A program made the position numbers and the translations under genes. From the NCBI RefSeq assembly GCF_016427505.1, contig NZ_JAELXS010000003.1:124001-188000 (forward strand): a stretch of DNA of 64,000 nucleotides, in the 5' to 3' direction. Below are positions 42,966 to 51,317 of this stretch, in pieces. Origin of the DNA: Sphingomonas mollis. GTDB lineage: Bacteria > Pseudomonadota > Alphaproteobacteria > Sphingomonadales > Sphingomonadaceae. Every line of letters starts with the position of its first letter. Position 1 is the stretch's first letter. The notes below the pieces were generated by a model, which was not told where the DNA came from, ran no database searches, and was given only the letters and a program-made list of their open reading frames with translations.

Positions 42966-45752
42966 ATGACATACGGGCGTCGGATGATCGTGGCGACCTG
43001 CGCGGCAACGACCCTTGCGGCACCGGCGACGGCGGCGCCGGTCGATCTGGGCCGGGCGACGATCGTGGCGGGTGACGATGCGACGATGCGGCTGGCGGCC
43101 GACATGCTGGCGGGCGATCTGGCCGATCTGGGCGCGCGGCGGCCGGCGATCGTGGCGCGGCTGGCCGATTGCGCGGCGACGTGCATCGTCATCGGGGTCC
43201 GGGGTACGCCGTTGGTGGCCGAGGTCGCGCGGGCGGGCCGGGTCGATCTGTCGATGCTGGCGGGGGCTTGGGAACGGCATGTGCGCGCGGTCGTGACGAT
43301 GGGTGATCGCCGCGTGCTCTTGATCGCGGGGTCCGACCGGCGCGGGGCGATCTATGGTGCGGTCGATCTGTCGCGGGGCCTGGGGATTTCGCCATGGCGC
43401 TGGTGGGCTGATGTGACGCCGCGGCGGCGGGCGAGCGTGACCGTGGACGATGCGACCTTCGTGTCGAAAGCGCCGTCGGTGAAGTATCGCGGCATCTTCC
43501 TGAACGACGAGGATTGGGGGCTGAAGCAATGGGCGGCCAAGACCCATGATCGGGCGAAGGGGAACATCGGGCCGCGCACCTACGAGCGCGTCTACGAACT
43601 GATGTGGCGGCTGAAGGCGAATACGCTGTGGCCGGCCATGCATTCGATCTCGACGCCCTTTTACGGCGACCCCGACAATGCGCCGCTGGCGGATCGCTAT
43701 GCGATCGTCGTCGGGACCAGCCATGCCGAACCGATGATGCGCAACAATCTGCGCGAATGGGACGAGGCGACGCGGGGTGCGTTCGACTTCACCCGGCGGC
43801 CCGATGCGCTGGTCGATTACTGGCGCGAGCGGGTGACGGCGACGCGGGGGCAGGAGGATATCTATACGCTCGGCCTGCGTGGCATTCACGATGGGCCGAT
43901 GCAGGGGGCGACCAGTACCGCGGCACGGCAGGCGATCCTGGAGCGGGTGATCGGGCTGCAACAGGATCTGCTGGCGAAGACGTTGCAGCGGCCGATCGGC
44001 GATATTCCGCAGGTGTTCGTGGCGTATCACGAATTGCAGGAGGCGTATGACGCCGGGCTGACCGTGCCCAACGACGTGACGCTGATGTGGACGGACGACA
44101 ATTACGGCTATCTGCGGCGGCTGAGTACGCCCCAGGAACAGAAACGGCCGGGCGGGGCGGGGGTGTATTACCATCTGTCATACTGGGGTCGGCCGCATGA
44201 CTATCTGTGGCTGGGGACGACGCACCCGGCGCTGATCCGCGAGCAGATGGAGCGCGCCTGGAATACCGACGCGCGGCGGATGTGGATCGTCAATGTCGGC
44301 GACATCAAGCCGATCGAATATCTGTCGCACTATTTCGTCGATCTCGCCTTCGATGCCGATCTGTTGCGTGCCGATCCGGTGGCGCATCTGCGCGGGTTTA
44401 TGGGCGAGCAGTTCGGCGCGGGCGAAGCGGACGGGATCGCGGCGATCATGATGCGCTTTTATACGCTGGCGTGGGATCGACGGCCGGAGTTCATGGGCTT
44501 CGGCCAGACCGAATGGGTGACGCCGAACCGGCCGACTGATTACGTCCAGTCCGATGGCGAGGAGGCGCAGGCGCGGCTGGCGGCCTATGCCGATATCGTG
44601 CGGCAGGCGGAGGCGATCGCGGCGCGGATGCCGGCGGATCGCCGCGACGCGTTTTTCGAGCTGGTGCTGTATCCGGTGCGGGCGGCGGCGAAACTGAACG
44701 AGCGTATTCTCTCGCTCGATCTGGCGCAGCTTTATGCGCGGCAACAGCGGGCGAGCGCCAATGTCTGGGTCACGCGGGCGCAGGCGGCGCACGGGGTGCT
44801 GGTCGCCGATACCGCCGCCTATAACGGGCTGGCGAACGGCAAGTGGCGATACATGATGGACATGGCGCCACGCCGGTTGCCGGTGTTCGACGAGCCGATG
44901 TGGCCGGGCTGGGCGGCCTCCACGAAAACGGGCTGCGACAGCGCGCTGTGGGGCGGGTGGATCAACGACGAGAACACGCTGACCTTTGCCGCCGGTCAGC
45001 CAGCCACGCGCACGGCGACGGTGTACGGGCATCAGCCGCGCGACGTGGCGTGGAAGGTCGCGCGCGGGGCGGGGGGCGTGTCGCTGTCCGCGTCGTCGGG
45101 CACGCTGTCCGCCGGCAATGGATATGAGCAGCGGTTGACGGTCAGCTATGACGGCCGGGGGGCGGGCGGTACGGTCGATCTGGTTTGCGACGGCCGTGCG
45201 CTGCCGCTGCATACCGCGGTGGTGACGGCGCCGGTCGCGGCGGCGGGTGTCGTGGCCGAGCGGGAGCGGCGGGTGGTGGTGCCGGCGCTGGCCGGGGTGG
45301 CCGGTGCGGACTGGCAGGCGGTGGCGGGGCTGGGCAGCCAAAGCGGGGCGCTGCGGTCGCGGCTCGATCTGCCGAGCCGTTCGCCGGCGCAGGTGGCGGG
45401 CCTGACGCCGGCCGTGTTCCGGGTGGCGACCGTCACCGCGACGGGGGCCGTGCTGCGCATCGTCGGCCTGCCGGTGCATCCGCGCGATCCGCAGCATGGA
45501 TTGCGGGTGATGGTCGGCATCGATGGCGGCACACCGGTGATGGTCGATCTGGCTACGACGGGGCGGAGCGATCAGTGGCGGCTGAACGTGCTGGCGAACA
45601 CCGCGACGGGGACGATCGCGCTGAAGTCTTTGCGGCCGGGCGAGCATGTCGTCAGGGTCTATGCGCTCGATCCGGGGGTGGTGCTGGACCGGATCGAACT
45701 CGTGTTCGATGGGGCGCGGCCGTTGTACGGGGCGACGACGCCGGGCGGGTAG
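42966..45752 (+). CDS. GH115 xylan alpha-1,2-glucuronidase
   Basis: A 928-aa secreted GH115 enzyme, expected to remove (4-O-methyl-)glucuronic acid from glucuronoxylan. ATG 42966 follows CGGAGGG; the leader is short (IVATCAATTLAAPATAAP). Family motifs appear in order: VKYRGIFLNDEDWGL, ANTLWPAMHSIS, GTSHAEPMMRNN, LMWTDDNYGYLRRL, YYHLSYWGRPHDYLWLGTTHP, MWIVNVGDIKPIEY. The catalytic centre spans residues 170-480, followed by a helical bundle and a C-terminal beta domain. Its product feeds the ManD step two genes on. The upstream gap contains GGCCAATCCAATA (42941-42953), like one half of the manD operator. Confidence 0.93.
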   Translation: MTYGRRMIVATCAATTLAAPATAAPVDLGRATIVAGDDATMRLAADMLAGDLADLGARRPAIVARLADCAATCIVIGVRGTPLVAEVARAGRVDLSMLAGAWERHVRAVVTMGDRRVLLIAGSDRRGAIYGAVDLSRGLGISPWRWWADVTPRRRASVTVDDATFVSKAPSVKYRGIFLNDEDWGLKQWAAKTHDRAKGNIGPRTYERVYELMWRLKANTLWPAMHSISTPFYGDPDNAPLADRYAIVVGTSHAEPMMRNNLREWDEATRGAFDFTRRPDALVDYWRERVTATRGQEDIYTLGLRGIHDGPMQGATSTAARQAILERVIGLQQDLLAKTLQRPIGDIPQVFVAYHELQEAYDAGLTVPNDVTLMWTDDNYGYLRRLSTPQEQKRPGGAGVYYHLSYWGRPHDYLWLGTTHPALIREQMERAWNTDARRMWIVNVGDIKPIEYLSHYFVDLAFDADLLRADPVAHLRGFMGEQFGAGEADGIAAIMMRFYTLAWDRRPEFMGFGQTEWVTPNRPTDYVQSDGEEAQARLAAYADIVRQAEAIAARMPADRRDAFFELVLYPVRAAAKLNERILSLDLAQLYARQQRASANVWVTRAQAAHGVLVADTAAYNGLANGKWRYMMDMAPRRLPVFDEPMWPGWAASTKTGCDSALWGGWINDENTLTFAAGQPATRTATVYGHQPRDVAWKVARGAGGVSLSASSGTLSAGNGYEQRLTVSYDGRGAGGTVDLVCDGRALPLHTAVVTAPVAAAGVVAERERRVVVPALAGVAGADWQAVAGLGSQSGALRSRLDLPSRSPAQVAGLTPAVFRVATVTATGAVLRIVGLPVHPRDPQHGLRVMVGIDGGTPVMVDLATTGRSDQWRLNVLANTATGTIALKSLRPGEHVVRVYALDPGVVLDRIELVFDGARPLYGATTPGG

Positions 45753-45756
45753 GGCG

Positions 45757-45894
45757 GCGGAAAGTCACTAAAGTCACACTCACGGCCGCGCGCGCTTGCG
45801 CGGGCGCGCGCGAGTATATCGCGGTACGTCGGGATGGACGTTTGAGAAAGAGCCGTTTCGATCCGGGTATGCGAGTTTGGTGGTGTAGGACAGC
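45757..45894 (+). repeat. Intergenic repeat element, copy 2
   Basis: Same block order as copy 1: GCGGAAAGTC, CTAAAGTCACACTCACG, an alternating CG tract, a GAGAAAGAGC block and GTGTAGGACA at the end. It starts 4 bp after the GH115 stop. Confidence 0.65.
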
Positions 45895-45898
45895 CCTT

Positions 45899-45980
45899 GC
45901 GGAAGGCCGGGCTGCGATTGCCTCTTTAGCAATCCCACCGCTGCGCTCGCAACGACGGACAGGGACCCCCCGGCCTTCGG
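45899..45980. repeat. Composite inverted repeat before the GntR stop
   Basis: Outer arms CGGAAGGCCGGG and CCCGGCCTTCGG enclose GATTGC...GCAATCCC and GCTGCGCTCGCAACGACGG. The last piece is the widespread GTCGTTGCGAGCGCAGCG-type intergenic repeat. It could end transcription of the convergent GH115 and GntR genes. Nothing else is seen in 45753-45991. Confidence 0.5.
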
Positions 45981-45991
45981 CAGGAAACGCC

Positions 45992-46786
45992 TCAGCCAGC
46001 CGTCGCGCGCGGCCGTTCGTTCGTGTCGCTATGGCCGATGCCCAGCCGGCGGGCCACCTGGACGCGGCGCTGGTGAATCTCGCTGCGGGCGCGTTCCATC
46101 ACGTCGAGTTCGGTGGCGGAGAGCAGGTCCTCGACCACGCGGCGCAGGTGCAGGTGCATCGTCCGGCGGGCCTGTTCGGGATCGCGGGCGCGCAGGGCAT
46201 CGACGATCAGTTGATGTTCGTCGACGCGCGGATTGACGCCCTCGCCCCGCGCCTCGGCGAACATGTGCGCACAGAGCGGCGAGTGTTCGCGGATATTCCA
46301 CAGATTCTCGACGACCGAGCTGATGACGGTGTTGCCCGTCGATTCGGCGATCAGCGTGTGGAACCGGCGATCCGCGTGCAACGCCTCGGCGCTGGCGGGG
46401 TCGAAGGCGGTCATGTCGGCCAGTGCCCTGTCCAGTTCGGCGAGCGTCGCATCGTCGATCACGGTGGCGGCGACGGCGCAGGCCTCGCCCTCGAACAGGA
46501 TGCGGGCCTCGATCAGTTCGAAGGCGCCGACATCGAGTTCGGGTGCCGCCTCGCTCTGGTTCGGCAGGCTGGTGACATAGAGGCCTGACCCATGTCGCGC
46601 CTCGACCAGGCCACGTATCTCCAGCGCGATCATCGCTTCGCGTACGGTGGGGCGACTCACCGAGAAGTCCTCCGCCAGCTCGCGTTCGCCCGGCAGGCGG
46701 GTGCCGATCGCGTACTGGCCCTCACCGATGGCGGTGGCGATGGCGTTCGCGACCTTCTGGTACAGTTTTTCTACACGGGGTTTCAC
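45992..46786 (-). CDS. GntR family regulator with FCD domain (UxuR/ExuR-like)
   Basis: A 264-aa regulator with an N-terminal winged helix ([44 protein letters not shown]) and a helical FCD ligand domain (residues 85-235) with metal-binding residues in [14 protein letters not shown] and [14 protein letters not shown]. This is the FadR subfamily to which UxuR and ExuR belong. I place the start at GTG 46786 ([13 protein letters not shown]); an in-frame ATG at 46822 would put the start inside the operator, so is less likely. Divergent from manD; ligand is probably a uronate or mannonate. Confidence 0.88.
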   Translation of the reverse strand: MKPRVEKLYQKVANAIATAIGEGQYAIGTRLPGERELAEDFSVSRPTVREAMIALEIRGLVEARHGSGLYVTSLPNQSEAAPELDVGAFELIEARILFEGEACAVAATVIDDATLAELDRALADMTAFDPASAEALHADRRFHTLIAESTGNTVISSVVENLWNIREHSPLCAHMFAEARGEGVNPRVDEHQLIVDALRARDPEQARRTMHLHLRRVVEDLLSATELDVMERARSEIHQRRVQVARRLGIGHSDTNERPRATAG

Positions 46787-46813
46787 GAGCGCATGGTTCC
46801 CACATCGACGCGA

Positions 46814-46855
46814 TTGACACAATAGGCCAATCGGATCATATTGGCCTTACCAAAA
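46814..46855 (+). promoter_or_regulatory. manD promoter overlapped by a palindromic operator
   Basis: TTGACA (46814-46819), 17 bp, then CATATT (46837-46842) forms a plausible promoter for manD. A perfect 8-bp inverted repeat AGGCCAAT (46824-46831) / ATTGGCCT (46840-46847) lies in its spacer and over its -10, followed by TTACCAAAA. The parts TTGG and ACCAA recall UxuR/ExuR sites. The position is ideal for repression by the adjacent GntR protein. Confidence 0.65.
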
Positions 46856-46869
46856 CAGGGAGGGGTCAT

Positions 46870-48081
46870 TTGCCACGGATCGTGTCCGCGCGCGTCATCG
46901 TCACATGTCCGGGGCGGAACTTCGTCACGCTCAGGATCGAGTGCGACGATGGTACCACCGGCGTCGGCGACGCGACGCTGAACGGGCGCGAACTGTCGGT
47001 GGCGAGCTATCTGGCCGACCATGTCGTCCCCCTGCTGATCGGACGCGATGCCCACCGGATCGAGGATATCTGGCAGTATCTGTACCGCGGGGCCTATTGG
47101 CGGCGCGGACCGGTGACGATGACCGCGATCGCGGCGGTCGACATGGCGCTGTGGGATATCAAGGGGAAGGTCGCGGGCCTGCCCGTCTATCAGTTATTGG
47201 GCGGCGCCAGTCGCGAAGGCGTGATGGTGTATGGTCATGCCAATGGCGCGACGATCGACGACACGATCGAGGCGGCGCTGGATTACCAGCGGCAGGGATA
47301 CAAGGCGATCCGCCTGCAATGCGGCGTGCCGGGGATGGCATCGACCTATGGCGTCAGCAAGGATCGCTATTTCTACGAGCCCGCCGATGCCGACCTGCCG
47401 AGCGAGAATGTGTGGTCGACCAGTAAATATCTACGCGTCGTGCCGGAATTGTTCGAGCGGGCGCGCGAGGCACTGGGGTGGGACGTCCATCTGCTTCACG
47501 ACATCCATCACCGGTTGACCCCGATCGAGGCGGGACGGCTGGGCAAGGACCTGGAACCGTATCGCCCGTTCTGGCTGGAGGATGCGACGCCGGCCGAGAA
47601 TCAGGAGGCGTTCAGGCTGATCCGCCAGCACACCACCGCGCCGCTGGCGGTGGGCGAGATATTCAATTCGATCTGGGACGCCAAGGAGCTGATCGAGAAC
47701 CAGCTGATCGATTACATCCGCGCGACCGTGGTCCATGCCGGCGGCATCACGCACCTGCGCCGGATCGCGGCGCTGGCGGATCTGTATCAGGTGCGCACCG
47801 GTTGCCACGGCGCGACCGATCTGTCGCCGGTGTGCATGGCCGCGGCGCTGCATTTCGACCTGTCGGTGCCCAATTTCGGCATTCAGGAATATATGCGCCA
47901 CACGGCCGAGACCGATGCGGTCTTCCCGCACGCGTACACTTTTTCCGATGGGATGATGCATCCGGGCGACGCGCCCGGCCTGGGCGTCGACATCGATGAA
48001 GAACTTGCCAAGGGGTATGAATATCGACGCGCCTACCTGCCGGTGAACCGGCTGGAGGACGGCACCCTGTGGAACTGGTGA
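46870..48081 (+). CDS. manD: D-mannonate dehydratase, enolase superfamily
   Basis: A 403-aa enolase-superfamily dehydratase of the ManD type, converting D-mannonate to 2-keto-3-deoxygluconate in glucuronate breakdown. Metal ligands are Asp211 (HDIHHR, with His213), Glu237 (WLEDATP) and Glu263 (VGEIFNS), each one residue from the numbering I recall for the Novosphingobium enzyme (210, 236, 262). HGATDLSPV and NFGIQEYM are also conserved. It starts at TTG 46870, behind AGGGAGGGG; no in-frame ATG lies nearby, and [18 protein letters not shown] is the expected N-terminus. It reads into the TonB receptor gene 62 bp later. Confidence 0.92.
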   Translation: MPRIVSARVIVTCPGRNFVTLRIECDDGTTGVGDATLNGRELSVASYLADHVVPLLIGRDAHRIEDIWQYLYRGAYWRRGPVTMTAIAAVDMALWDIKGKVAGLPVYQLLGGASREGVMVYGHANGATIDDTIEAALDYQRQGYKAIRLQCGVPGMASTYGVSKDRYFYEPADADLPSENVWSTSKYLRVVPELFERAREALGWDVHLLHDIHHRLTPIEAGRLGKDLEPYRPFWLEDATPAENQEAFRLIRQHTTAPLAVGEIFNSIWDAKELIENQLIDYIRATVVHAGGITHLRRIAALADLYQVRTGCHGATDLSPVCMAAALHFDLSVPNFGIQEYMRHTAETDAVFPHAYTFSDGMMHPGDAPGLGVDIDEELAKGYEYRRAYLPVNRLEDGTLWNW

Positions 48082-48143
48082 GCGACCGGGAGCGACGACG
48101 ACGCGCCTGAAAAGGCGTGCAAACAACGACAAGAGGGGATGAG

Positions 48144-51100
48144 ATGATGAAGACGATCTACGAGGCACGTCGGGTGGCGATGGCGACGGCGTTGCTGGGG
48201 GCGACGATGCTGACGGCGGTGCCGGCCTTCGCGCAGGACACGCAGACGACGGCGCCGGCCGATGCGCCGGCCGAAGCGCCAATCGTCAGTACGCCGACGC
48301 CCACCGTCGCCACGCCGGCCAATCCGTCGCAGACGACCGCCGCCGATCCGCAGTCGCAGCCCGAGGCGATCGAACAGCCCGGCGCCGACATCGTCGTCAC
48401 CGGTTTCCGCCAGAGCTATGCCGATGCGATCCGGTCGAAGAAGAACGAGATCGCGATCACCGACGGCATCTCGTCGGACGGTCTGGGCCGCTTTCCCGAC
48501 CTGAACGTCGGCGAGGCGTTGCAGCGGGTGCCGGGCGTTCAGATCAACCGCGAGGCCGAAGGCCGCAACGCGACGATCAACCTGCGCGGCCTGCCCGGCG
48601 AATATGCCCGCCTGACCATCAACGGCGTCGCCTTTGCAGAGCCGGTGCTGGCGGAAGCGGCGCCGCTGGGCGCATTCAACGCCGACATCTTCAGCGCGAT
48701 CGTGATCGACAAGTCGCCGCTCGCCAATGCGCAATCGGGTGGCCTGTCGGGCAATGTCGACCTCCAGATCGCGCCCGCGCTCAGCCGCAAGGAAGGCGGT
48801 TTCGTCAAGGCCGCGCTGGAATTCAACCAGCTCGGCGATCGCTTCGCACCGGGCGCGACGGTCGGTTACAATCACCTGTTTTCCGACAGCTTCGCGATCT
48901 TCGGCGTGCTGGCGTACAAGAAGGAGAATTTCCGCCGCGATACGCTGCAATTCAACAGCTATTCGGCGTTCTCGCCCGCACAGGCGCAGGCCAATGCCTC
49001 GACGCTCGGCGCCTATTACCCGACATCGGCCGCGTGCCCGTCCTGCACCGGAGCGACGACCACGGCCGGCGTCCTCTACAATTCGCAGCTGCGCCAATAT
49101 TCGCGCATCAATCCCGGCGACCTCTATACCGGCGCGGCGGGGGCGGAATGGAAGCCGAACGACCGGACGCGCATCGGCGTCACCGGCTTCTACACCGATC
49201 GCCGGCTGCCCAAGACGATGCAGTATCTCTCGATCGTCGGGAACAACAATGTCAGCACGCTGACGCCGCGGTCGCAGCCGATCGCGCTGGACGACGGGCG
49301 TTATGTCGTCACCGACATCGATTTCACCAACGCCGCCGATCCGCGCGCCTCGACCCGTCGGCTGGGCATCGTCCAGCGCGCCTGGGGCATCAACGGCAAG
49401 GCGGAATATAGCGACGATGTCTGGCGGTTGAGCACGGTGCTGACCGCGTCCAAGGCACGCAACGAATCGGCGGAGCTTTCGCTCGATTTCGACCGGCTTC
49501 AGACGGCGAACGGCAATGGCGGGTCCGGCACGCTGCGTACCGGTGCCGGCAATCTGAACGATTTCTATTATTCGCTCAGCCCCGACCCCCTCATCAGCAG
49601 CGCGGTGCCGACCTGGTACTGGGGTGGCGTCGCCGATCCCACGCAATATTACAACTCGCCCACCGCCGCCGGTCGCACCAATCGCCTGCAGCTGACCGGC
49701 ACCGAAAGCTATGTCACGACCGAAGTGCTGGCGTATCAGGGGGATGTCGAGCGCAGCTTCGCCGACAGCGTGCTGACCGGCATCCAGGCGGGTTTCCGCT
49801 TCGAGCATAACGATTTCCGGTCCGAGGGCTATCGCATCTCGGCGTTCGGCATCCAGACCCAGAACATCAACGGCAGCTTCCTGCAGCAGTCGCCGACTGC
49901 CAACGATTTCTTCGGCGGCAAGGCGGGTACGTACACCACCAACTGGCAGACGTCGCGGTTCCAGTATGCGATCGACCAGTTGCAGCCTGTCACGGTCTTT
50001 CCGGGCGGGGCGCTGTCGCCGCAGGGTTTCAACATCCGCTACAACGACAACAACTACTCGCTCTATAATTTCGACAACACGACCGATCTGGCGATCGGTT
50101 ATGGACAGCTGAAGTATAGTTTCGACGTCGGTGGCATCCGCATCCGTGGCAATGGCGGTTTGCGGTATGAATATGCCCGCAACACGATCGACGCGCTGAA
50201 CCGCGTATCGCTGACCGGCACGATCGGTTCGCCCGCCGATTTCCGGACGGTCACCTATGAGAACAAATACGGCAAGCTGTTGCCGTCGTTCATCCTGGTG
50301 GCGGACCTCAGCGACAAGCTGTTGCTGCGCGGTGCGGCGTATCGCACCTATGTCCGTCCGCAGCCGCGCCAGTTCACGCCGGTCACGATCGTCGGCAATC
50401 CGGTCAACGGCGTCTATTCGCTGACGCTCGGCAATCCCGATCTGAAGCCGTATGACTCGACGTCGCTCGATCTGTCGCTGGAATGGTACAACCGGCCCAA
50501 CGGCATCATCTCGGTCGCCGGTTTCCAGAAGCGGATCACCGGGCTGATCGCCACCATCTCCGACCCGCGCCAGCTCTGCCCGCCGAACGCGACCGCACTC
50601 GGTTTGGGTACGCTGACCGTGAACGGCGACCGGTGCGAAAGCAGCCTGATCTATACGGGCGGCGCGGTGCCGACGCCGTTCCTCGTCGCGGCCAGCGGTT
50701 TCGTCAATCAGGACAGCCCGATCACGGTGCGCGGCCTGGAATTCAACCTCCAGCAGACGCTCGATTTCCTGCCGGGCGCGCTGCGTCACCTGGGCGGCGG
50801 CTTCAACTATGCCTTCACCGACATCAGCGGCAAGACCGCGTCGGGCGCACAGGCGACGTTGCCGGGCGTGTCGCGGCACAACGCCAACGTCATCGGCTAT
50901 TATGAAACCGACGAATACGGCCTTCGCCTGGTTTACAATGTGCGCAGCAAGTACGACCTCGCCTCGGCCGGCACCTTCACCGGCGCGGCGCGTCAGGTGC
51001 GGTCGCGCGGTCAGCTCGATCTGTCCGCGTCGTACAATGTCAGCGAGACGGTATCGCTGTCGTTCGACGCCTATAACCTGACCAATGCGATCCGCGTCGA

Positions 51101-51182
51101 ATATGAAGGTGATCCGCGCCTGATCCGTCGTGCGGATTATGACGGGCGGACGTTCACGGTCACGGCGCGCGCCACGTTCTAG
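48144..51182 (+). CDS. TonB-dependent receptor of the uronate/xylan locus
   Basis: A 1012-aa TonB-dependent receptor. ATG 48144 follows AGAGGGG; the leader ends in AVPAFAQ. A Pro/Ala/Thr-rich stretch of about 55 residues precedes the TonB box region IVVTGFRQSYADAI. The plug has SDGLGRFPDLNVGEALQRVPGV and NLRGLPGEYARLTINGV, the signature of sphingomonad and Xanthomonas saccharide receptors. The C-terminus is FTVTARATF. Co-transcription with manD is likely (62 bp gap, no terminator), so it probably imports glucurono-xylooligosaccharides. Paralogous to the receptor at 54863. Confidence 0.92.
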   Translation: MMKTIYEARRVAMATALLGATMLTAVPAFAQDTQTTAPADAPAEAPIVSTPTPTVATPANPSQTTAADPQSQPEAIEQPGADIVVTGFRQSYADAIRSKKNEIAITDGISSDGLGRFPDLNVGEALQRVPGVQINREAEGRNATINLRGLPGEYARLTINGVAFAEPVLAEAAPLGAFNADIFSAIVIDKSPLANAQSGGLSGNVDLQIAPALSRKEGGFVKAALEFNQLGDRFAPGATVGYNHLFSDSFAIFGVLAYKKENFRRDTLQFNSYSAFSPAQAQANASTLGAYYPTSAACPSCTGATTTAGVLYNSQLRQYSRINPGDLYTGAAGAEWKPNDRTRIGVTGFYTDRRLPKTMQYLSIVGNNNVSTLTPRSQPIALDDGRYVVTDIDFTNAADPRASTRRLGIVQRAWGINGKAEYSDDVWRLSTVLTASKARNESAELSLDFDRLQTANGNGGSGTLRTGAGNLNDFYYSLSPDPLISSAVPTWYWGGVADPTQYYNSPTAAGRTNRLQLTGTESYVTTEVLAYQGDVERSFADSVLTGIQAGFRFEHNDFRSEGYRISAFGIQTQNINGSFLQQSPTANDFFGGKAGTYTTNWQTSRFQYAIDQLQPVTVFPGGALSPQGFNIRYNDNNYSLYNFDNTTDLAIGYGQLKYSFDVGGIRIRGNGGLRYEYARNTIDALNRVSLTGTIGSPADFRTVTYENKYGKLLPSFILVADLSDKLLLRGAAYRTYVRPQPRQFTPVTIVGNPVNGVYSLTLGNPDLKPYDSTSLDLSLEWYNRPNGIISVAGFQKRITGLIATISDPRQLCPPNATALGLGTLTVNGDRCESSLIYTGGAVPTPFLVAASGFVNQDSPITVRGLEFNLQQTLDFLPGALRHLGGGFNYAFTDISGKTASGAQATLPGVSRHNANVIGYYETDEYGLRLVYNVRSKYDLASAGTFTGAARQVRSRGQLDLSASYNVSETVSLSFDAYNLTNAIRVEYEGDPRLIRRADYDGRTFTVTARATF

Positions 51183-51204
51183 GACGGATAGCGGACTGTC
51201 GAAG

Positions 51205-51234
51205 GAGGCGTGGGCGGGAGCCTGCGCCTCTTTT
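51205..51234 (+). terminator. Intrinsic terminator after the TonB receptor
   Basis: GAGGCG-tg-GGC-ggga-GCC-tg-CGCCTC is a two-tier stem followed by TTTT, 22 bp after the stop codon. Confidence 0.65.
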
Positions 51235-51317
51235 CGTGCGATATTGTATCACGGATTGATCTTGGGCGTGATGGGCGTCACGATGCCGGCATGTCCCTTT
51301 CGGTGCGAGATCGTTTC

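Noticed and set aside
42840-44174. A 445-codon N-terminal extension of the GH92 gene, antisense to GH115
   Set aside because: The Pro/Arg/His-rich extension is the shadow of GH115. The internal ATG at 42839 has AGGAGGG and a proper signal peptide.
48033-50879. A 948-codon open frame antisense to the TonB receptor gene
   Set aside because: GC-rich codon usage leaves the opposite strand free of stops. The translation is Arg/Ala/Asp-rich without any recognisable fold, while the sense strand is a clear receptor.
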